A stretch of 64,000 nucleotides of DNA from Streptomyces sp. RFCAC02 (lineage in GTDB: Bacteria; Actinomycetota; Actinomycetes; Streptomycetales; Streptomycetaceae): positions 2,521,501 through 2,585,500 of the forward strand of contig NZ_SAUH01000001.1 of NCBI RefSeq assembly GCF_004193175.1, written 5' to 3'. A program made the position numbers and the translations under genes. Positions 53,536 to 62,867 of the stretch are shown here, piece after piece; the stretch's first letter is position 1; each line of letters starts with the position of its first letter. A model generated the notes under the pieces. The model was not told the origin of the DNA, ran no database searches, and saw only the letters and a list, made by a program, of their open reading frames with translations.

Positions 53536-54372
53536 TCAGTTCTTCTGGATCTGGTCGAAGCTCAGCTCGACCGGGGTCTCGCGGCCGAAGATCTCGACGA
53601 GGCCCTTGACCTTCTTGGAGTCGGGGTTGATCTCGTTGATCGTGGCCTGGAGCGTGGCGAACGGGCCGTCCGTGACGGTGACGGAGTCGCCGACCTCGAA
53701 GTCCAGGACCTGCACCTCGACCTTGCGGCCGGCCGCCGCGCCGCCCTCGGCCGCCGCCTCGGCGGCCTTCTGCTCGACCTCGGGCGCGAGCATCTTCACG
53801 ATCTCGTCGAGGGTGAGCGGGTACGGGTCGTAGGCGTTGCCCACGAAGCCGGTGACGCCCGGGGTGTTGCGGACGACGCCCCAGGACTCGTTCGTCAGGT
53901 CCATGCGGACGAGGACGTAACTGGGGAGCTTGTTCTGCTTGATGGTGCGGCGGTCGCCGTTCTTGATCTGGACGACCTCTTCCTGCGGCACCTCGACCTG
54001 GAAGATGTAGTCCTCGACGTTGAGGGAGACGGCGCGCTGTTCGAGGTTGGTCTTCACGCGGTTCTCGTAGCCCGCGTAGGTGTGGATCACGTACCACTCG
54101 CCGGGGAGCGTGCGCAGTTCCTCGCGGAGCTGGGCCACCGGGTCGACCGGCTCCGTCTCCTCGGGCTCCTCGTCGGCCGCCTCGGCCTCTTCCGCGTCGT
54201 CGCCGGGCTCGGCGTCCTCGGCCGCCTCGTCCTCGGCGGCTTCGGGCTCGGCAGCCTCGTCCGCGCCGGGCTCGTCCGCGTGGGCGGTGTCCGCCTCATC
54301 GACGAGGTCGCCTGCGGTCTCGTCGGCCTCGGTCTCGGGGGACGCGGCGTCGTTGCGGTACGGGTCAGACAC
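53536..54372 (-). CDS. nusG: Transcription antitermination/elongation factor NusG with acidic N-terminus
   Basis: 278 residues. The first about 100 are a Glu/Asp/Ala-rich extension typical of Streptomyces. The NGN domain follows ([51 protein letters not shown]), then a linker and KOW motif ([20 protein letters not shown]). It binds RNA polymerase and affects pausing and Rho. GTG 54372; secE stop is 45 bp upstream. Confidence 0.97.
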   Translation of the reverse strand: MSDPYRNDAASPETEADETAGDLVDEADTAHADEPGADEAAEPEAAEDEAAEDAEPGDDAEEAEAADEEPEETEPVDPVAQLREELRTLPGEWYVIHTYAGYENRVKTNLEQRAVSLNVEDYIFQVEVPQEEVVQIKNGDRRTIKQNKLPSYVLVRMDLTNESWGVVRNTPGVTGFVGNAYDPYPLTLDEIVKMLAPEVEQKAAEAAAEGGAAAGRKVEVQVLDFEVGDSVTVTDGPFATLQATINEINPDSKKVKGLVEIFGRETPVELSFDQIQKN

Positions 54373-54416
54373 GATTGCTGCTTCTTCCTGCGCTTCCGGA
54401 CACGGGGTTGACGGGC

Positions 54417-54716
54417 TCAGCCGAAGACGTACTCGACGGCCCGGCTGAATCCCCAGTCAAGCACGGTGAGGATGCAGATGACGACGACCACGAAAGCGAT
54501 CACCGCCGTGGTGTAGGTGGAGAGCTGGCGCCGCGACGGCCAGACGACCTTGCGCAGTTCCGCGACGACCTGCCGGTAGAACAGGGCGAGACGGCCGAGG
54601 GGGCCCCGCTTGGCACGCTTGCCGCGGCGGCCGCCGTTCTTGCCGGCGCCGCTACCGGTGCCCTCACCGCGGGGCTGGGGCTCGGGCGCCTCCACGGAGT
54701 CTGTGATCCCAGCCAC
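54417..54716 (-). CDS. secE: Sec translocon subunit SecE
   Basis: 99 residues. A basic Gly-rich N-terminal tail precedes [20 protein letters not shown] and one transmembrane helix ([20 protein letters not shown]). It clamps SecY. GTG 54716 starts about 75 bp downstream of the Trp tRNA and in operon with nusG. Confidence 0.96.
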   Translation of the reverse strand: MAGITDSVEAPEPQPRGEGTGSGAGKNGGRRGKRAKRGPLGRLALFYRQVVAELRKVVWPSRRQLSTYTTAVIAFVVVVICILTVLDWGFSRAVEYVFG

Positions 54717-54789
54717 TCGTCCTCACCTGATCCCGGTCATGGTCATAAGCCGCCCGGTCCACCCGGACGGCTGTGCACCTTGCGTGTAG

Positions 54790-54862
54790 CAGGGCCGGAG
54801 GGACTTGAACCCCCAACCGCTGGTTTTGGAGACCAGTGCTCTACCAATTGAGCTACGACCCT
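54790..54862 (-). tRNA. tRNA-Trp (CCA)
   Basis: 73 nt. Acceptor arms AGGGTCG/CGGCCCT, D-arm TAGCTCAATTGGTAGAGCA, anticodon loop CTCCAAA with anticodon CCA, and T-loop GTTCAAGTCC. Discriminator G, as required for Trp. The 3' CCA is not encoded. Position before secE is typical. Confidence 0.96.
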
Positions 54863-55042
54863 TTGCCGTGTGGTGCCGACAACGTACCGCATGCGGCGCC
54901 ACCGGTGAGGAGTGTACGTGCTGAAGCGCCGGGCGTCGAACGGCAAGTGGCGTCCCGCGTGATCGCGCGCCCCCGCCGCGCCCCGCGCGGGGGCGGGACA
55001 ACCCGAGTGCCCCGGCCCGTACGGGTCTGGGACGATGCCTGT

Positions 55043-56296
55043 ATGAGTGCGACTTCCTCCTCCCCCGCAGAGCCGCCGGTCGCGCCGGCCGCCGGGCGCC
55101 GCGTCTCGGCCCGTGTCGGCGCGATCTCCGAGTCCGCCACGCTGGCCGTCGACGCCAAGGCGAAGGCCCTCAAGGCCGCCGGCCGCCCGGTGATCGGGTT
55201 CGGCGCAGGCGAGCCGGACTTCCCGACCCCGGAGTACATCGTGGCCGCCGCCGAGGCGGCCTGCCGCGAGCCGCGTTTCCACCGGTACACGCCGCCCGGC
55301 GGCCTGCCGGAGCTGAAGGAGGCGCTGGTCGCCAAGACGCTGCGCGACTCGGGTTACGGGATCGACGCGTCCCAGGTCCTGGTGACGAACGGCGGCAAGC
55401 AGGCGATCTACGAGGCGTTCGCGACCCTCCTCGACCCGGGCGACGAGGTCATCGTCCCCGCGCCGTACTGGACGACGTACCCGGAGTCGATCCGGCTGGC
55501 CGGCGGCGTGCCCGTCGAGGTCGTGACGGACGAGACCAGCGGTTACCTCGCGACCGTCGAGCAGTTGGAGGCGGCCCGCACCGAGCGGACGAAGGTCCTG
55601 CTGTTCGTCTCCCCCTCGAACCCGACCGGCGCCGTCTACAGCCGCGAGCAGACCGAGGCGATCGGCCGCTGGGCGCTGGAGCACGGCCTGTGGGTCCTCA
55701 CGGACGAGATCTACGAGCACCTCGTGTACGGGGACACGCGGTTCACGTCGCTGCCGTCCGTCGTGCCGGACATCGCCGACCGCTGCGTCGTCGTCAACGG
55801 CGTGGCGAAGACGTACGCCATGACGGGCTGGCGCGTGGGCTGGCTGGTCGGCCCGCGCGACGTGATCAAGGCCGCGACCAACCTGCAGTCCCACGCCACG
55901 TCGAACGTGAGCAACGTCGCGCAGGCCGCCGCGCTCGCCGCCGTGTCGGGCGACCTGACCGCGGTGGCGGAGATGCGGTCGGCGTTCGACCGCAGGCGTC
56001 GCACGATCGTGCGCATGCTGAACGAGATCGACGGGGTGACGTGCCCCGAGCCGGCCGGCGCGTTCTACGCCTACCCGTCGGTGAAGGCGCTGCTCGGCAA
56101 GGAGATCCGCGGCCGGCGGCCGCAGGACAGCCTGGAGCTGGCGGGCCTGCTGCTGGAGGAGGCCGAGGTCGCGGTGGTGCCGGGTGAGGCGTTCGGCACG
56201 CCGGGGTACCTGCGCCTGTCGTACGCGCTCGGCGACGACGACCTGGTCGAGGGCGTCTCGCGGCTCCAGAAGCTGCTCGCGGAGGCCCGGGACTGA
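55043..56296 (+). CDS. Pyridoxal-phosphate aminotransferase, aspartate type (class I)
   Basis: 417 residues. PLP enzyme motifs: [49 protein letters not shown] and the catalytic Lys in [20 protein letters not shown]; the C-terminal Arg in [10 protein letters not shown] binds the carboxylate. It likely transfers amino groups between aspartate and 2-oxoglutarate. ATG 55043 is preferred because GACGAT sits 6 nt upstream with no Shine-Dalgarno, implying a leaderless mRNA. Divergent from trnW-secE-nusG. Confidence 0.93.
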   Translation: MSATSSSPAEPPVAPAAGRRVSARVGAISESATLAVDAKAKALKAAGRPVIGFGAGEPDFPTPEYIVAAAEAACREPRFHRYTPPGGLPELKEALVAKTLRDSGYGIDASQVLVTNGGKQAIYEAFATLLDPGDEVIVPAPYWTTYPESIRLAGGVPVEVVTDETSGYLATVEQLEAARTERTKVLLFVSPSNPTGAVYSREQTEAIGRWALEHGLWVLTDEIYEHLVYGDTRFTSLPSVVPDIADRCVVVNGVAKTYAMTGWRVGWLVGPRDVIKAATNLQSHATSNVSNVAQAAALAAVSGDLTAVAEMRSAFDRRRRTIVRMLNEIDGVTCPEPAGAFYAYPSVKALLGKEIRGRRPQDSLELAGLLLEEAEVAVVPGEAFGTPGYLRLSYALGDDDLVEGVSRLQKLLAEARD

Positions 56297-56317
56297 CGCC
56301 TCCCCGCACCTCCGCGC

Positions 56318-56363
56318 GGTCCGCCCGCGTCCCCGGTCCTCCGACCGGGGGCGCGGGCGGACC
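56318..56363 (+). terminator. Terminator after aminotransferase
   Basis: A 21-bp stem with one T-G pair and a CTCC loop (56318-56338 with 56343-56363), 21 bp past the stop codon. Confidence 0.85.
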
Positions 56364-56434
56364 CGTGTTCGGGCGCACGCCCCGGCGGGTCACCCGACTA
56401 CCGGGCGGGTCGCCGGATGCGGCAAGATCCTGGG

Positions 56435-57454
56435 ATGGAACGTGTACGTGACGTCCGTGCCCTGCCGAAGGCGCATCTGCATCTGCACTTCACGGGGTCG
56501 ATGCGCCCCGGGACGCTGCTCGACCTGGCCGACAAGTACGGCGTCCACCTGCCGGACGCGCTGAGCAGCGGCAGGCCGCCGCGGCTGCGGGCGACGGACG
56601 AGCGCGGCTGGTTCCGCTTCCAGCGGCTGTACGACGCGGCGCGCGCCTGTCTGCGGGAGCCGGAGGACATCCAGCGGCTGGTGCGCGAGGCCGCCGAGGA
56701 GGACCTGCGGGACGGGTCGCGGTGGCTGGAGATCCAGGTCGACCCGACGTCGTACGCGCCCCGGCTCGGCGGGCTGATCCCGGCGCTCGAGATCATCCTC
56801 GACGCCGTGGAGACGACGCAGCGGGACACCGGGCTCGGGATGCGGGTCCTGGTGGCGGCCAACCGCATGAAGCACCCGCTGGACGCCCGGACGCTGGCCC
56901 GCCTCGCGGTGCGCTACCGGGACCGGGGCGTGGTGGGTTTCGGGCTGTCCAACGACGAGCGGCGCGGTTTCGCGCGCGACTTCGACCGGGCGTTCGCGAT
57001 CGCGCGGGACGGCGGTCTCCTCGCGGCGCCGCACGGCGGTGAGCTGTCGGGTCCCGAGAGCGTGCGGGACTGCCTGGACGACCTGCGGGCGGCCCGTGTG
57101 GGGCACGGGGTGCGGGCGGCCGAGGACCCGGTGCTGCTGGAGCGGCTGGCGGCGGCGCGGGTGACGTGCGAGGTCTGCCCGGCGTCGAACGTGGCGCTCG
57201 GCGTGTACGAGGAGCTGGCGGACGTGCCGCTGCGGAAGCTGTGGCGGGCCGGGGTGCCGATGGCGCTGGGGGCGGACGATCCGCTGCTGTTCGGGTCGCG
57301 GCTCGCCGAGCAGTACGAGATCGCGCGGGAGCACCACGCGTTCACCGACCACGAGCTGGCGGAGCTGGCGCGGCAGTCGGTGCGGGCATCGGCGGCGCCG
57401 GAGGACGTGCGGGAGAAGGTGCTGCTGGACATCGACGGGTGGCTGGCCGTGTGA
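56435..57454 (+). CDS. add: Adenosine deaminase
   Basis: 339 residues. Zinc ligand motif AHLHLHFTGSM near the start, a middle HGGELSGPES with the catalytic Glu region, GHGVRAAEDP, CPASNVALGVYEEL and the final metal/catalytic Asp pair in GADDPLLFG. It deaminates adenosine to inosine in purine salvage. ATG 56435 has CAAGAT 6 nt upstream and no ribosome site, so it is probably leaderless; an upstream ATG at 56417 is less likely. Confidence 0.93.
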   Translation: MERVRDVRALPKAHLHLHFTGSMRPGTLLDLADKYGVHLPDALSSGRPPRLRATDERGWFRFQRLYDAARACLREPEDIQRLVREAAEEDLRDGSRWLEIQVDPTSYAPRLGGLIPALEIILDAVETTQRDTGLGMRVLVAANRMKHPLDARTLARLAVRYRDRGVVGFGLSNDERRGFARDFDRAFAIARDGGLLAAPHGGELSGPESVRDCLDDLRAARVGHGVRAAEDPVLLERLAAARVTCEVCPASNVALGVYEELADVPLRKLWRAGVPMALGADDPLLFGSRLAEQYEIAREHHAFTDHELAELARQSVRASAAPEDVREKVLLDIDGWLAV

Positions 57455-57577
57455 GGCGGGGGCATCCGTCCGCCAACGCGCGCTGTCGGGGCGGGCGTTG
57501 GGCGCTTCCGTGCCGGTGCGGGGCGCGCCTAGAGTGATCGCCACCTCCGGTGGTGAGGTCGCGAAGGGGAACGACGG

Positions 57578-58423
57578 ATGGGTGGCGGCATGGGCGACGG
57601 CGCGGATTTCGCGGCGGAATACTTCGCGCAGGATCCGGTGGTGGTCCCCGGCATCGACGTGACGAAACCGAGCATCGCCCGGGTGTACGACCACCTGCTG
57701 GGCGGCAAGGACAACTACGCCGTGGACCGGGAGCTGAGCGATGTCTTCATCACCCGCATCCCGGGCGCGCGGATCATCGCGTTCGACAACCGGCGGGCGC
57801 TCGTTCGGGCGGTCGGGGCGATGAGCGAGGCGGGGATACGGCAGTTCATCGACATAGGGAGCGGCCTGCCGACGGCCGACAACGTGCACCAGGTCGCGCA
57901 GCGGCACGCGCCGGAGTCGCGCGTCGTGTACGTGGACAACGACCCGGTCGTGCTGGCGCACGGCGGCGCCCTGCTCGCGGAGAACGAGCGGACCGTCGTC
58001 GTGCAGGGGGACCTGCGGGACCCGGCGGGCGTCCTGGAGCACGACGAGGTCCGCGAGCTGATCGACTTCGGGCGGCCGGTGGGCGTGGTGCTTTCGGCGA
58101 TCCTGCACCACGTGAACGACGACGAGGACCCGCGGGCGCTGATGCGGGTGTGGCGGGAGGGCGTGCCGTCCGGCAGCCACTTCTACATCAGTCACTTCCG
58201 GAGCGAGCGGGACGAGGAGTCGGCGCGTCTCGAGGCGATCCTGCAGCAGTCGCTGGGGCGGGGCCGGTGGCGGACGGACGAGGAGATCCTGGGGCTGTTC
58301 GAGGGTCTCGACCTGCTGGAGCCGGGGATACTGCCGTGCGCGCTGTGGCGGACGGACGCGGCGGAGGCGGAGCTGACGTCGTGGCAGCGGCTGATCGCGG
58401 GCGGCCTGGCCGTCCTGCCGTGA
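57578..58423 (+). CDS. SAM-dependent methyltransferase (DUF574/Methyltransf_19)
   Basis: 281 residues. Family hallmarks are PSIARVYDHLLGGKDNYAVD near the N-terminus, FIDIGSGLPTADNVHQVAQR as motif I, VVYVDNDPVVLAHG, and AILHHVNDDEDPRALM. The family is large in Streptomyces with unknown substrates. GAAGGGG lies about 9 nt before ATG 57578, and TAGAGT is a likely -10 at 57530-57535. Stand-alone gene next to add. Confidence 0.9.
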   Translation: MGGGMGDGADFAAEYFAQDPVVVPGIDVTKPSIARVYDHLLGGKDNYAVDRELSDVFITRIPGARIIAFDNRRALVRAVGAMSEAGIRQFIDIGSGLPTADNVHQVAQRHAPESRVVYVDNDPVVLAHGGALLAENERTVVVQGDLRDPAGVLEHDEVRELIDFGRPVGVVLSAILHHVNDDEDPRALMRVWREGVPSGSHFYISHFRSERDEESARLEAILQQSLGRGRWRTDEEILGLFEGLDLLEPGILPCALWRTDAAEAELTSWQRLIAGGLAVLP

Positions 58424-58457
58424 TCCCGCCTCCGCGCGCCCGTGCGGCGGTGCGGCG

Positions 58458-58931
58458 TCAGGTGCCGTCGGCGGCGGCCTCCAGCCGGGCGATGTCGAGC
58501 TTGCCCATGGCGAGCATGGCCTCGGTGGCGCGGCGGGCGCGCTCCGGGTCGGGGTCGGTGACCAGCTCTTCGAGGCGGGTGGGGACGACCTGCCAGGACA
58601 GGCCGTAGCGGTCCTTGAGCCAGCCGCAGGGGCCTTCCTCGCCGCCCTCGCCGAGCGCGGACCAGTAGTGGTCCACCTCGGCCTGGTCGGCGCACTCGAC
58701 GAGGAGGGAGACGGCCTCGTTGAACGTGAACTCGGGGCCGCCGTTGAGCGCGGTGAAGGGCTGCCCGTCGAGGAGGAAGTCGACGGTGAGGACGGTGCCG
58801 GCGGGGCGGGGGCCGGCCTCGGTGTAGTGGGTGACGCGGGTGACGGACGAGTTCGGGAAGACGGAGACGTAGAAGCGGGCCGCCTCCTCGCCCTGGGTGT
58901 CGAACCAGAGGTTGGTCACGATGCGGGGCAT
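58458..58931 (-). CDS. VOC-superfamily PhnB-like protein
   Basis: 157 residues with the PhnB/3-demethylubiquinone-like pattern: IVTNLWFDTQGEEAARFYVS, VFPNSSVTRVTHYTEAG, LNGGPEFTFNEAVSLLVECA and DRYGLSWQVVPTRLEEL. Such proteins are glyoxalase-fold, often of unknown function. ATG 58931 has GGAAGGAC upstream. It lies on the opposite strand to its neighbours. Confidence 0.88.
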   Translation of the reverse strand: MPRIVTNLWFDTQGEEAARFYVSVFPNSSVTRVTHYTEAGPRPAGTVLTVDFLLDGQPFTALNGGPEFTFNEAVSLLVECADQAEVDHYWSALGEGGEEGPCGWLKDRYGLSWQVVPTRLEELVTDPDPERARRATEAMLAMGKLDIARLEAAADGT

Positions 58932-59038
58932 GGGTGTCCTTCCGGTGGGAACGGTCGGCGGGTGTGCGGTGCCCGCCGTCCGTGCTGACCCGTGGCGGGC
59001 GCGGAACTCATCGCCCGGCCGCGGATCGGGGGCGCCCG

Positions 59039-59044
59039 TATGCT
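59039..59044 (+). promoter_or_regulatory. -10 hexamer for leaderless murB
   Basis: TATGCT, 6 nt, then GTG 59051; no Shine-Dalgarno. Same layout as the aminotransferase and adenosine deaminase starts nearby. Confidence 0.5.
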
Positions 59045-59050
59045 GGCGGG

Positions 59051-60106
59051 GTGCAGGAGATCCGTAACGCGCCGCTCGCGACACTGACGACGTTCCGGGT
59101 GGGGGGGCCGGCGGACCGGCTGGTGACCGCCACCACCGACGAGGAGGTGGTCGAGGCGGTCCGCGCGGCGGACGCCGGCGGGACACCGCTGCTGATCATC
59201 GCGGGCGGCAGCAACCTGCTCATCGCCGACGAGGGGTTCCGGGGCACGGCGCTGCGGATCGCGACGCGCGGTTTCGCCCTGGAGGGGGAGCGTCTCGAGC
59301 TCGCGGCCGGCGAGCGGTGGTCGGACGCCGTCGCCCGCACGGTGGACGCGGGGCTCGCGGGTGTGGAGTGTCTGGCGGGTGTGCCGGGGTCGGCGGGGGC
59401 CACGCCCATCCAGAACGTGGGGGCGTACGGCCAGGAGGTGTCGGGCGTCATCGCGGAGGTGGTGGCGTTCGACCGTGCGGCGGACCGGGTGGTGACGCTG
59501 CCGGGCGACGCGTGCGGCTTCGGGTACCGGACCAGCCGGTTCAAGGCGGATCCGGGGCGCTTCGTGGTGCTGCGGGTGCGGCTGCGCCTGGAGGACGCGG
59601 CGGGTCTGTCCGGGCCGGTCCGGTACGCGGAGACGGCGCGGACGCTCGGGGTCGAGCCGGGCGACCGGGTGCCGGTGGCCGCGGCGCGGGACGCGGTGCT
59701 GAAGCTGCGGGCGGGCAAGGGGATGGTGCTCGACCCGGAGGACCACGACACGTGGTCGGCGGGGTCGTTCTTCACCAACCCGGTGCTGGACGAGGGAGCG
59801 TGGGCGGCGTTCCTGGAGCGGGTGGCCGGACAGCTGGGGCCTGAGATCCTGCCGCCGGCGTATCCGGACGGCGAGGGGCGTACGAAGACGTCGGCGGCGT
59901 GGCTGATCGACCGCGCGGGGTTCTCGAAGGGGTGGGGCTCGGGGCAGGCGCGGATCTCGGGCAAGCACACCCTGGCGCTGACCAACCGGGGCGGCGCGAC
60001 AGCGGCCGACATCGTGGCGCTGGCCCGTGAGGTGCGGGACGGGGTGCGGGACGCGTTCGGTGTGACGCTGACGAACGAGCCGGTGATGGTGGGCGCGGCG
60101 CTCTAG
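59051..60106 (+). CDS. murB: UDP-N-acetylenolpyruvoylglucosamine reductase
   Basis: 351 residues; FAD enzyme reducing the enolpyruvyl group to form UDP-MurNAc for peptidoglycan. Motifs are TTFRVGGPADRLVTA, IIAGGSNLLIADEGFRGTAL, GVPGSAGATPIQNVGAYGQE, the catalytic YRTSRFK region, and the SAGSFFTNPVL segment with the proton-donor Ser. GTG 59051 is set by the -10 at 6 nt and by the family start. Lone plus-strand gene. Confidence 0.95.
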   Translation: MQEIRNAPLATLTTFRVGGPADRLVTATTDEEVVEAVRAADAGGTPLLIIAGGSNLLIADEGFRGTALRIATRGFALEGERLELAAGERWSDAVARTVDAGLAGVECLAGVPGSAGATPIQNVGAYGQEVSGVIAEVVAFDRAADRVVTLPGDACGFGYRTSRFKADPGRFVVLRVRLRLEDAAGLSGPVRYAETARTLGVEPGDRVPVAAARDAVLKLRAGKGMVLDPEDHDTWSAGSFFTNPVLDEGAWAAFLERVAGQLGPEILPPAYPDGEGRTKTSAAWLIDRAGFSKGWGSGQARISGKHTLALTNRGGATAADIVALAREVRDGVRDAFGVTLTNEPVMVGAAL

Positions 60107-60197
60107 GGTCTGGCCCGGGGCGCGAACGCGCGCCCGCCGACCCCGGTGGGGTGGGCGGGCGTCGCGGTGACGTGTGCCGGAGGTCCTCCGGCGGTGC

Positions 60198-61652
60198 TCA
60201 GACGGTCACGGTCTCGCGTTCCGGCGCGGGCATCTCCGCCGGCGCGGGGGCGGGCTCGCGGCGGGTGGGGAACAGCAGGATCGTCACGGCGGCCGCCAGC
60301 AGTGCGGCGACGCCGCCCCAGACGGCGGGGGTGAGGCCGTCGGTGAACCGCTGCGGCGTCTCGTACCCGCCGTTGGCGGCGAAGACGGACGCGAGGACGG
60401 AGACGCCGAGGGCGCCGCCGAGTTCGCGCAGGGCGTTGCTGACGCCGGAGGCGATGCCCTGCTCACGGGGCTGCACGGCCCCCATGACCATCGGGCTGAC
60501 GGCCGCGAAGAACAGGGCCATGCCCGCGCCGCACAGCACGAACGCCGGGACCTGGCTGACGTAGCTCACGTCCGGGTCGGCGAGGACGGCGATCCAGCCC
60601 AGGCCCGTGGCCATCGCGACGAGGCCGGTGGCGACGATCGGGCGGCCGCCGATGCGGTCGGCGAGGGCGCCGGCGAACGGGGTGACGACCAGCGGCATGG
60701 CGGTCCACGGCAGCATCCGCAGGCCGGCTTCGGTCGGCGAGTAGTGCTGGATGAACTGCAGGAACTGGGTCAGCAGGAAGATCGAGCCGAACATCCCGGC
60801 GTACATCAGCAGTCCGGCCGCGTTGACGGTGCTGAAGGCGCGGGAGCGGAAGAGCCGCATGGGCAGCATCGGGGAGGGCGTGCGGAGCTCCCAGGCGACG
60901 AACGCGATCAGCAGCAGCCCGCCGACGACGAAGCCGGTGAGGACGCTGCCTGAGGTCCAGCCGTGCTCGCTGCCGCGCACGATGCCGAGGAGGACGCCGA
61001 ACAGGCCCGCGCTGACGAGGACCGTGCCCACGGGGTCGAGGCGGGTGCCCTCGACGCGGCTCTCGGCTATGCGGGCGCGGATCAGCGGGACGAGGGCGAC
61101 ACCGATCGGCACGTTCAGCCAGAAGATCCAGTGCCAGGACATGTGTTCGGTGATGGCGCCGCCGACGAGGGGGCCGCCGGCGACGGCCAGGCCGTTGATG
61201 GCGCCCCAGATCCCGAGGGCCGCGCCGCGCCGCGCGGCGGGGACGGCGGCCGTGATCAGGGTGATGCTCAGCGGGAAGATGCCGGCGGCGCCGACGCCCT
61301 GGACCGCGCGGGCGGCGATGAGGAGGCCGGTGGAGTCCGCCAGGGCGGCGCCGGCCGAGGCGAGGGTGAAGACGGCGGCACCGAGCGCGAAGACGCGGCG
61401 GCGGCCGATCCGGTCGCCGAGGGCGGCGGCCGGCAGCAGGAGGCAGGCGAACGGGAGGGTGTAGGCGTTGACGATCCATTCCAGGTCGTCCAGGCCGCCG
61501 CCGAGGTCCTCGCGGATGACGGGGATGGCGGTGGTGACGACCAGGTTGTCGAGCGCGGCCATGAAGGTGGCGGCGCCGGTGAGGACGAGGGTCCAGACGA
61601 TCAGGGCGCGCGACGGCGTCGCGCCGGTGGTGGGTGGTGCCGTTCCTGCCAC
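60198..61652 (-). CDS. MFS drug exporter, 14-helix (DHA2/EmrB-QacA type)
   Basis: 484 residues, about 14 transmembrane helices. MAALDNLVVTTAIPVIREDL, LEWIVNAYTLPFA, the loop DRIGRRRVFALG (motif A), GPLVGGAITEHMSWHWIFWL (motif C) and NVPIG match DHA2 multidrug exporters. GTG 61652 follows GGAGGACACC. An 18-bp motif at 61678-61695, matching one at the tetR promoter, indicates TetR control. Confidence 0.92.
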   Translation of the reverse strand: MAGTAPPTTGATPSRALIVWTLVLTGAATFMAALDNLVVTTAIPVIREDLGGGLDDLEWIVNAYTLPFACLLLPAAALGDRIGRRRVFALGAAVFTLASAGAALADSTGLLIAARAVQGVGAAGIFPLSITLITAAVPAARRGAALGIWGAINGLAVAGGPLVGGAITEHMSWHWIFWLNVPIGVALVPLIRARIAESRVEGTRLDPVGTVLVSAGLFGVLLGIVRGSEHGWTSGSVLTGFVVGGLLLIAFVAWELRTPSPMLPMRLFRSRAFSTVNAAGLLMYAGMFGSIFLLTQFLQFIQHYSPTEAGLRMLPWTAMPLVVTPFAGALADRIGGRPIVATGLVAMATGLGWIAVLADPDVSYVSQVPAFVLCGAGMALFFAAVSPMVMGAVQPREQGIASGVSNALRELGGALGVSVLASVFAANGGYETPQRFTDGLTPAVWGGVAALLAAAVTILLFPTRREPAPAPAEMPAPERETVTV

Positions 61653-61677
61653 GGTGTCCTCCGGGGGACAGTCAGGT

Positions 61678-61695
61678 AGTGATCGGTCAATAACT
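61678..61695. promoter_or_regulatory. TetR operator at MFS gene
   Basis: AGTGATCGGTCAATAACT, matching the reverse complement of the site at 62391-62408 at 16 of 18 positions. Located 26 bp before the exporter start, where binding would block transcription. Confidence 0.65.
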
Positions 61696-61749
61696 TTCGG
61701 GGGCCGAAAAAAGGGCCGCGCGTGGCCGGTACCGGCACGCGCGGCCGGG

Positions 61750-62382
61750 TCAGGCGGTCGAGTCGGAGGGGCCAGGGGGGCCGGACGCGGCGGACGCCGC
61801 CCTCAGGTGCGAGAGGAAGGCTTCACCGCAGGCCGTCCACACCGGGTCGTCGCCCGGAAAGCCCATGGACAGCAGGACGTTGATGAGCATCCCGGTGCCG
61901 AAGAACTCACCGGTCCGCTCCGTGTCGGCCCCCAGGACGAGGTGCGCGGCGTCCCAGAGCCCGCGCCAGTACCCGCGGATCACCTCGGCGAACGCCTCGT
62001 CACCGCTGGTACGCGCCGTGAGGGCCGCGAGGTACATCTGCATCTGGAACATCAGCAGATCACTGTCGCGGGTGATCAGACGCGCGTACGCGTGCCCGAG
62101 CGTCTCCTCGACATCGGCCGGGCTCAGCCCCTCCCCCGCTTCCTCCATCGCCCGTTCGAACGTCTGCCCGATGGCGAGGCTGCAGCGTTCGGCGGCGGCG
62201 AGGAAGATGGCCCGCTTGTCGGGGAAGAGCCGGAAGAGGTACGGCTGGGAGACCCCGACGCGGCGGGCGATGGCGGCCGTCGACGTGCCGTCGTACCCCC
62301 CGCGTCCGAATTCCGTGATGGCCGCGCGGATGACGCTCTCGCGCCGCTCCGCCGCGGACATCCGGGTGCTCTCCTTGGCCAT
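61750..62382 (-). CDS. TetR-family regulator of the exporter
   Basis: 210 residues. The N-terminal HTH reads RRESVIRAAITEFGRGGYDG, STAAIARRVGVSQPYLFRLF. The C-terminal ligand domain (residues 60-200) is divergent. ATG 62382 is set by the HTH and by TAACTT 7 nt upstream; the operator overlaps this -10. It most likely represses itself and the MFS gene until a drug-like ligand binds. Confidence 0.9.
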   Translation of the reverse strand: MAKESTRMSAAERRESVIRAAITEFGRGGYDGTSTAAIARRVGVSQPYLFRLFPDKRAIFLAAAERCSLAIGQTFERAMEEAGEGLSPADVEETLGHAYARLITRDSDLLMFQMQMYLAALTARTSGDEAFAEVIRGYWRGLWDAAHLVLGADTERTGEFFGTGMLINVLLSMGFPGDDPVWTACGEAFLSHLRAASAASGPPGPSDSTA

Positions 62383-62390
62383 GGGAAGAA

Positions 62391-62408
62391 AGTTAGTGAC
62401 CAATCACT
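62391..62408. promoter_or_regulatory. TetR operator at tetR promoter
   Basis: AGTTAGTGACCAATCACT, imperfect palindrome TTAGTGA...TCACTTA overlapping the proposed -10 of tetR. Partner of the site at 61678-61695. Confidence 0.65.
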
Positions 62409-62432
62409 TAGCTGTCAAGCGGGGGTGCGCCG

Positions 62433-62867
62433 TCAGGCCAGCCGTACGACCGCGCGGGACAGGCCGAGGACCTTCTCGCCCGCGCTGCGCGCCGTCAGGT
62501 CCACGCGGACCGTGCGGGCCTCGTCGTCCAGCTTGGCGCCGACCTTCGCCGTCACCTCGATGACCGCGCCCTTGTCGTCGTCCGGCACGACGACCGGCTT
62601 CGTGAACCGCACGCCGTACTCGACGACGGCCGCCGGGTCGCCCGCCCAGTCGGTGACGACGCGGACGGCCTCGGCCATGGTGAACATGCCGTGCGCGATG
62701 ACGTCGGGCAGGCCGACGCTCCGCGCGAAGCGCTCGTTCCAGTGGATCGGGTTGAAGTCGCCGGACGCCCCCGCGTACCGCACGAGCGCGGCCCGCGTGA
62801 CGGGGAACTCCGCGGCCGGCAGCTCGGTGCCCACCTCGACATCGGCGTACCTGACACGGGCCGTCAC
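62433..62867 (-). CDS. hadB: MaoC-family (R)-hydroxyacyl dehydratase, HadB-like
   Basis: 144 residues, hot-dog fold: ASGDFNPIHWNERFARSVG holds the catalytic Asp/His of the hydratase motif, followed by VIAHGMFTMAEAV. With the neighbour it likely forms the heterodimeric dehydratase of fatty acid synthesis. GTG 62867 overlaps the hadA stop by 4 nt. The symbol is by analogy with mycobacterial HadB. Confidence 0.88.
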   Translation of the reverse strand: MTARVRYADVEVGTELPAAEFPVTRAALVRYAGASGDFNPIHWNERFARSVGLPDVIAHGMFTMAEAVRVVTDWAGDPAAVVEYGVRFTKPVVVPDDDKGAVIEVTAKVGAKLDDEARTVRVDLTARSAGEKVLGLSRAVVRLA

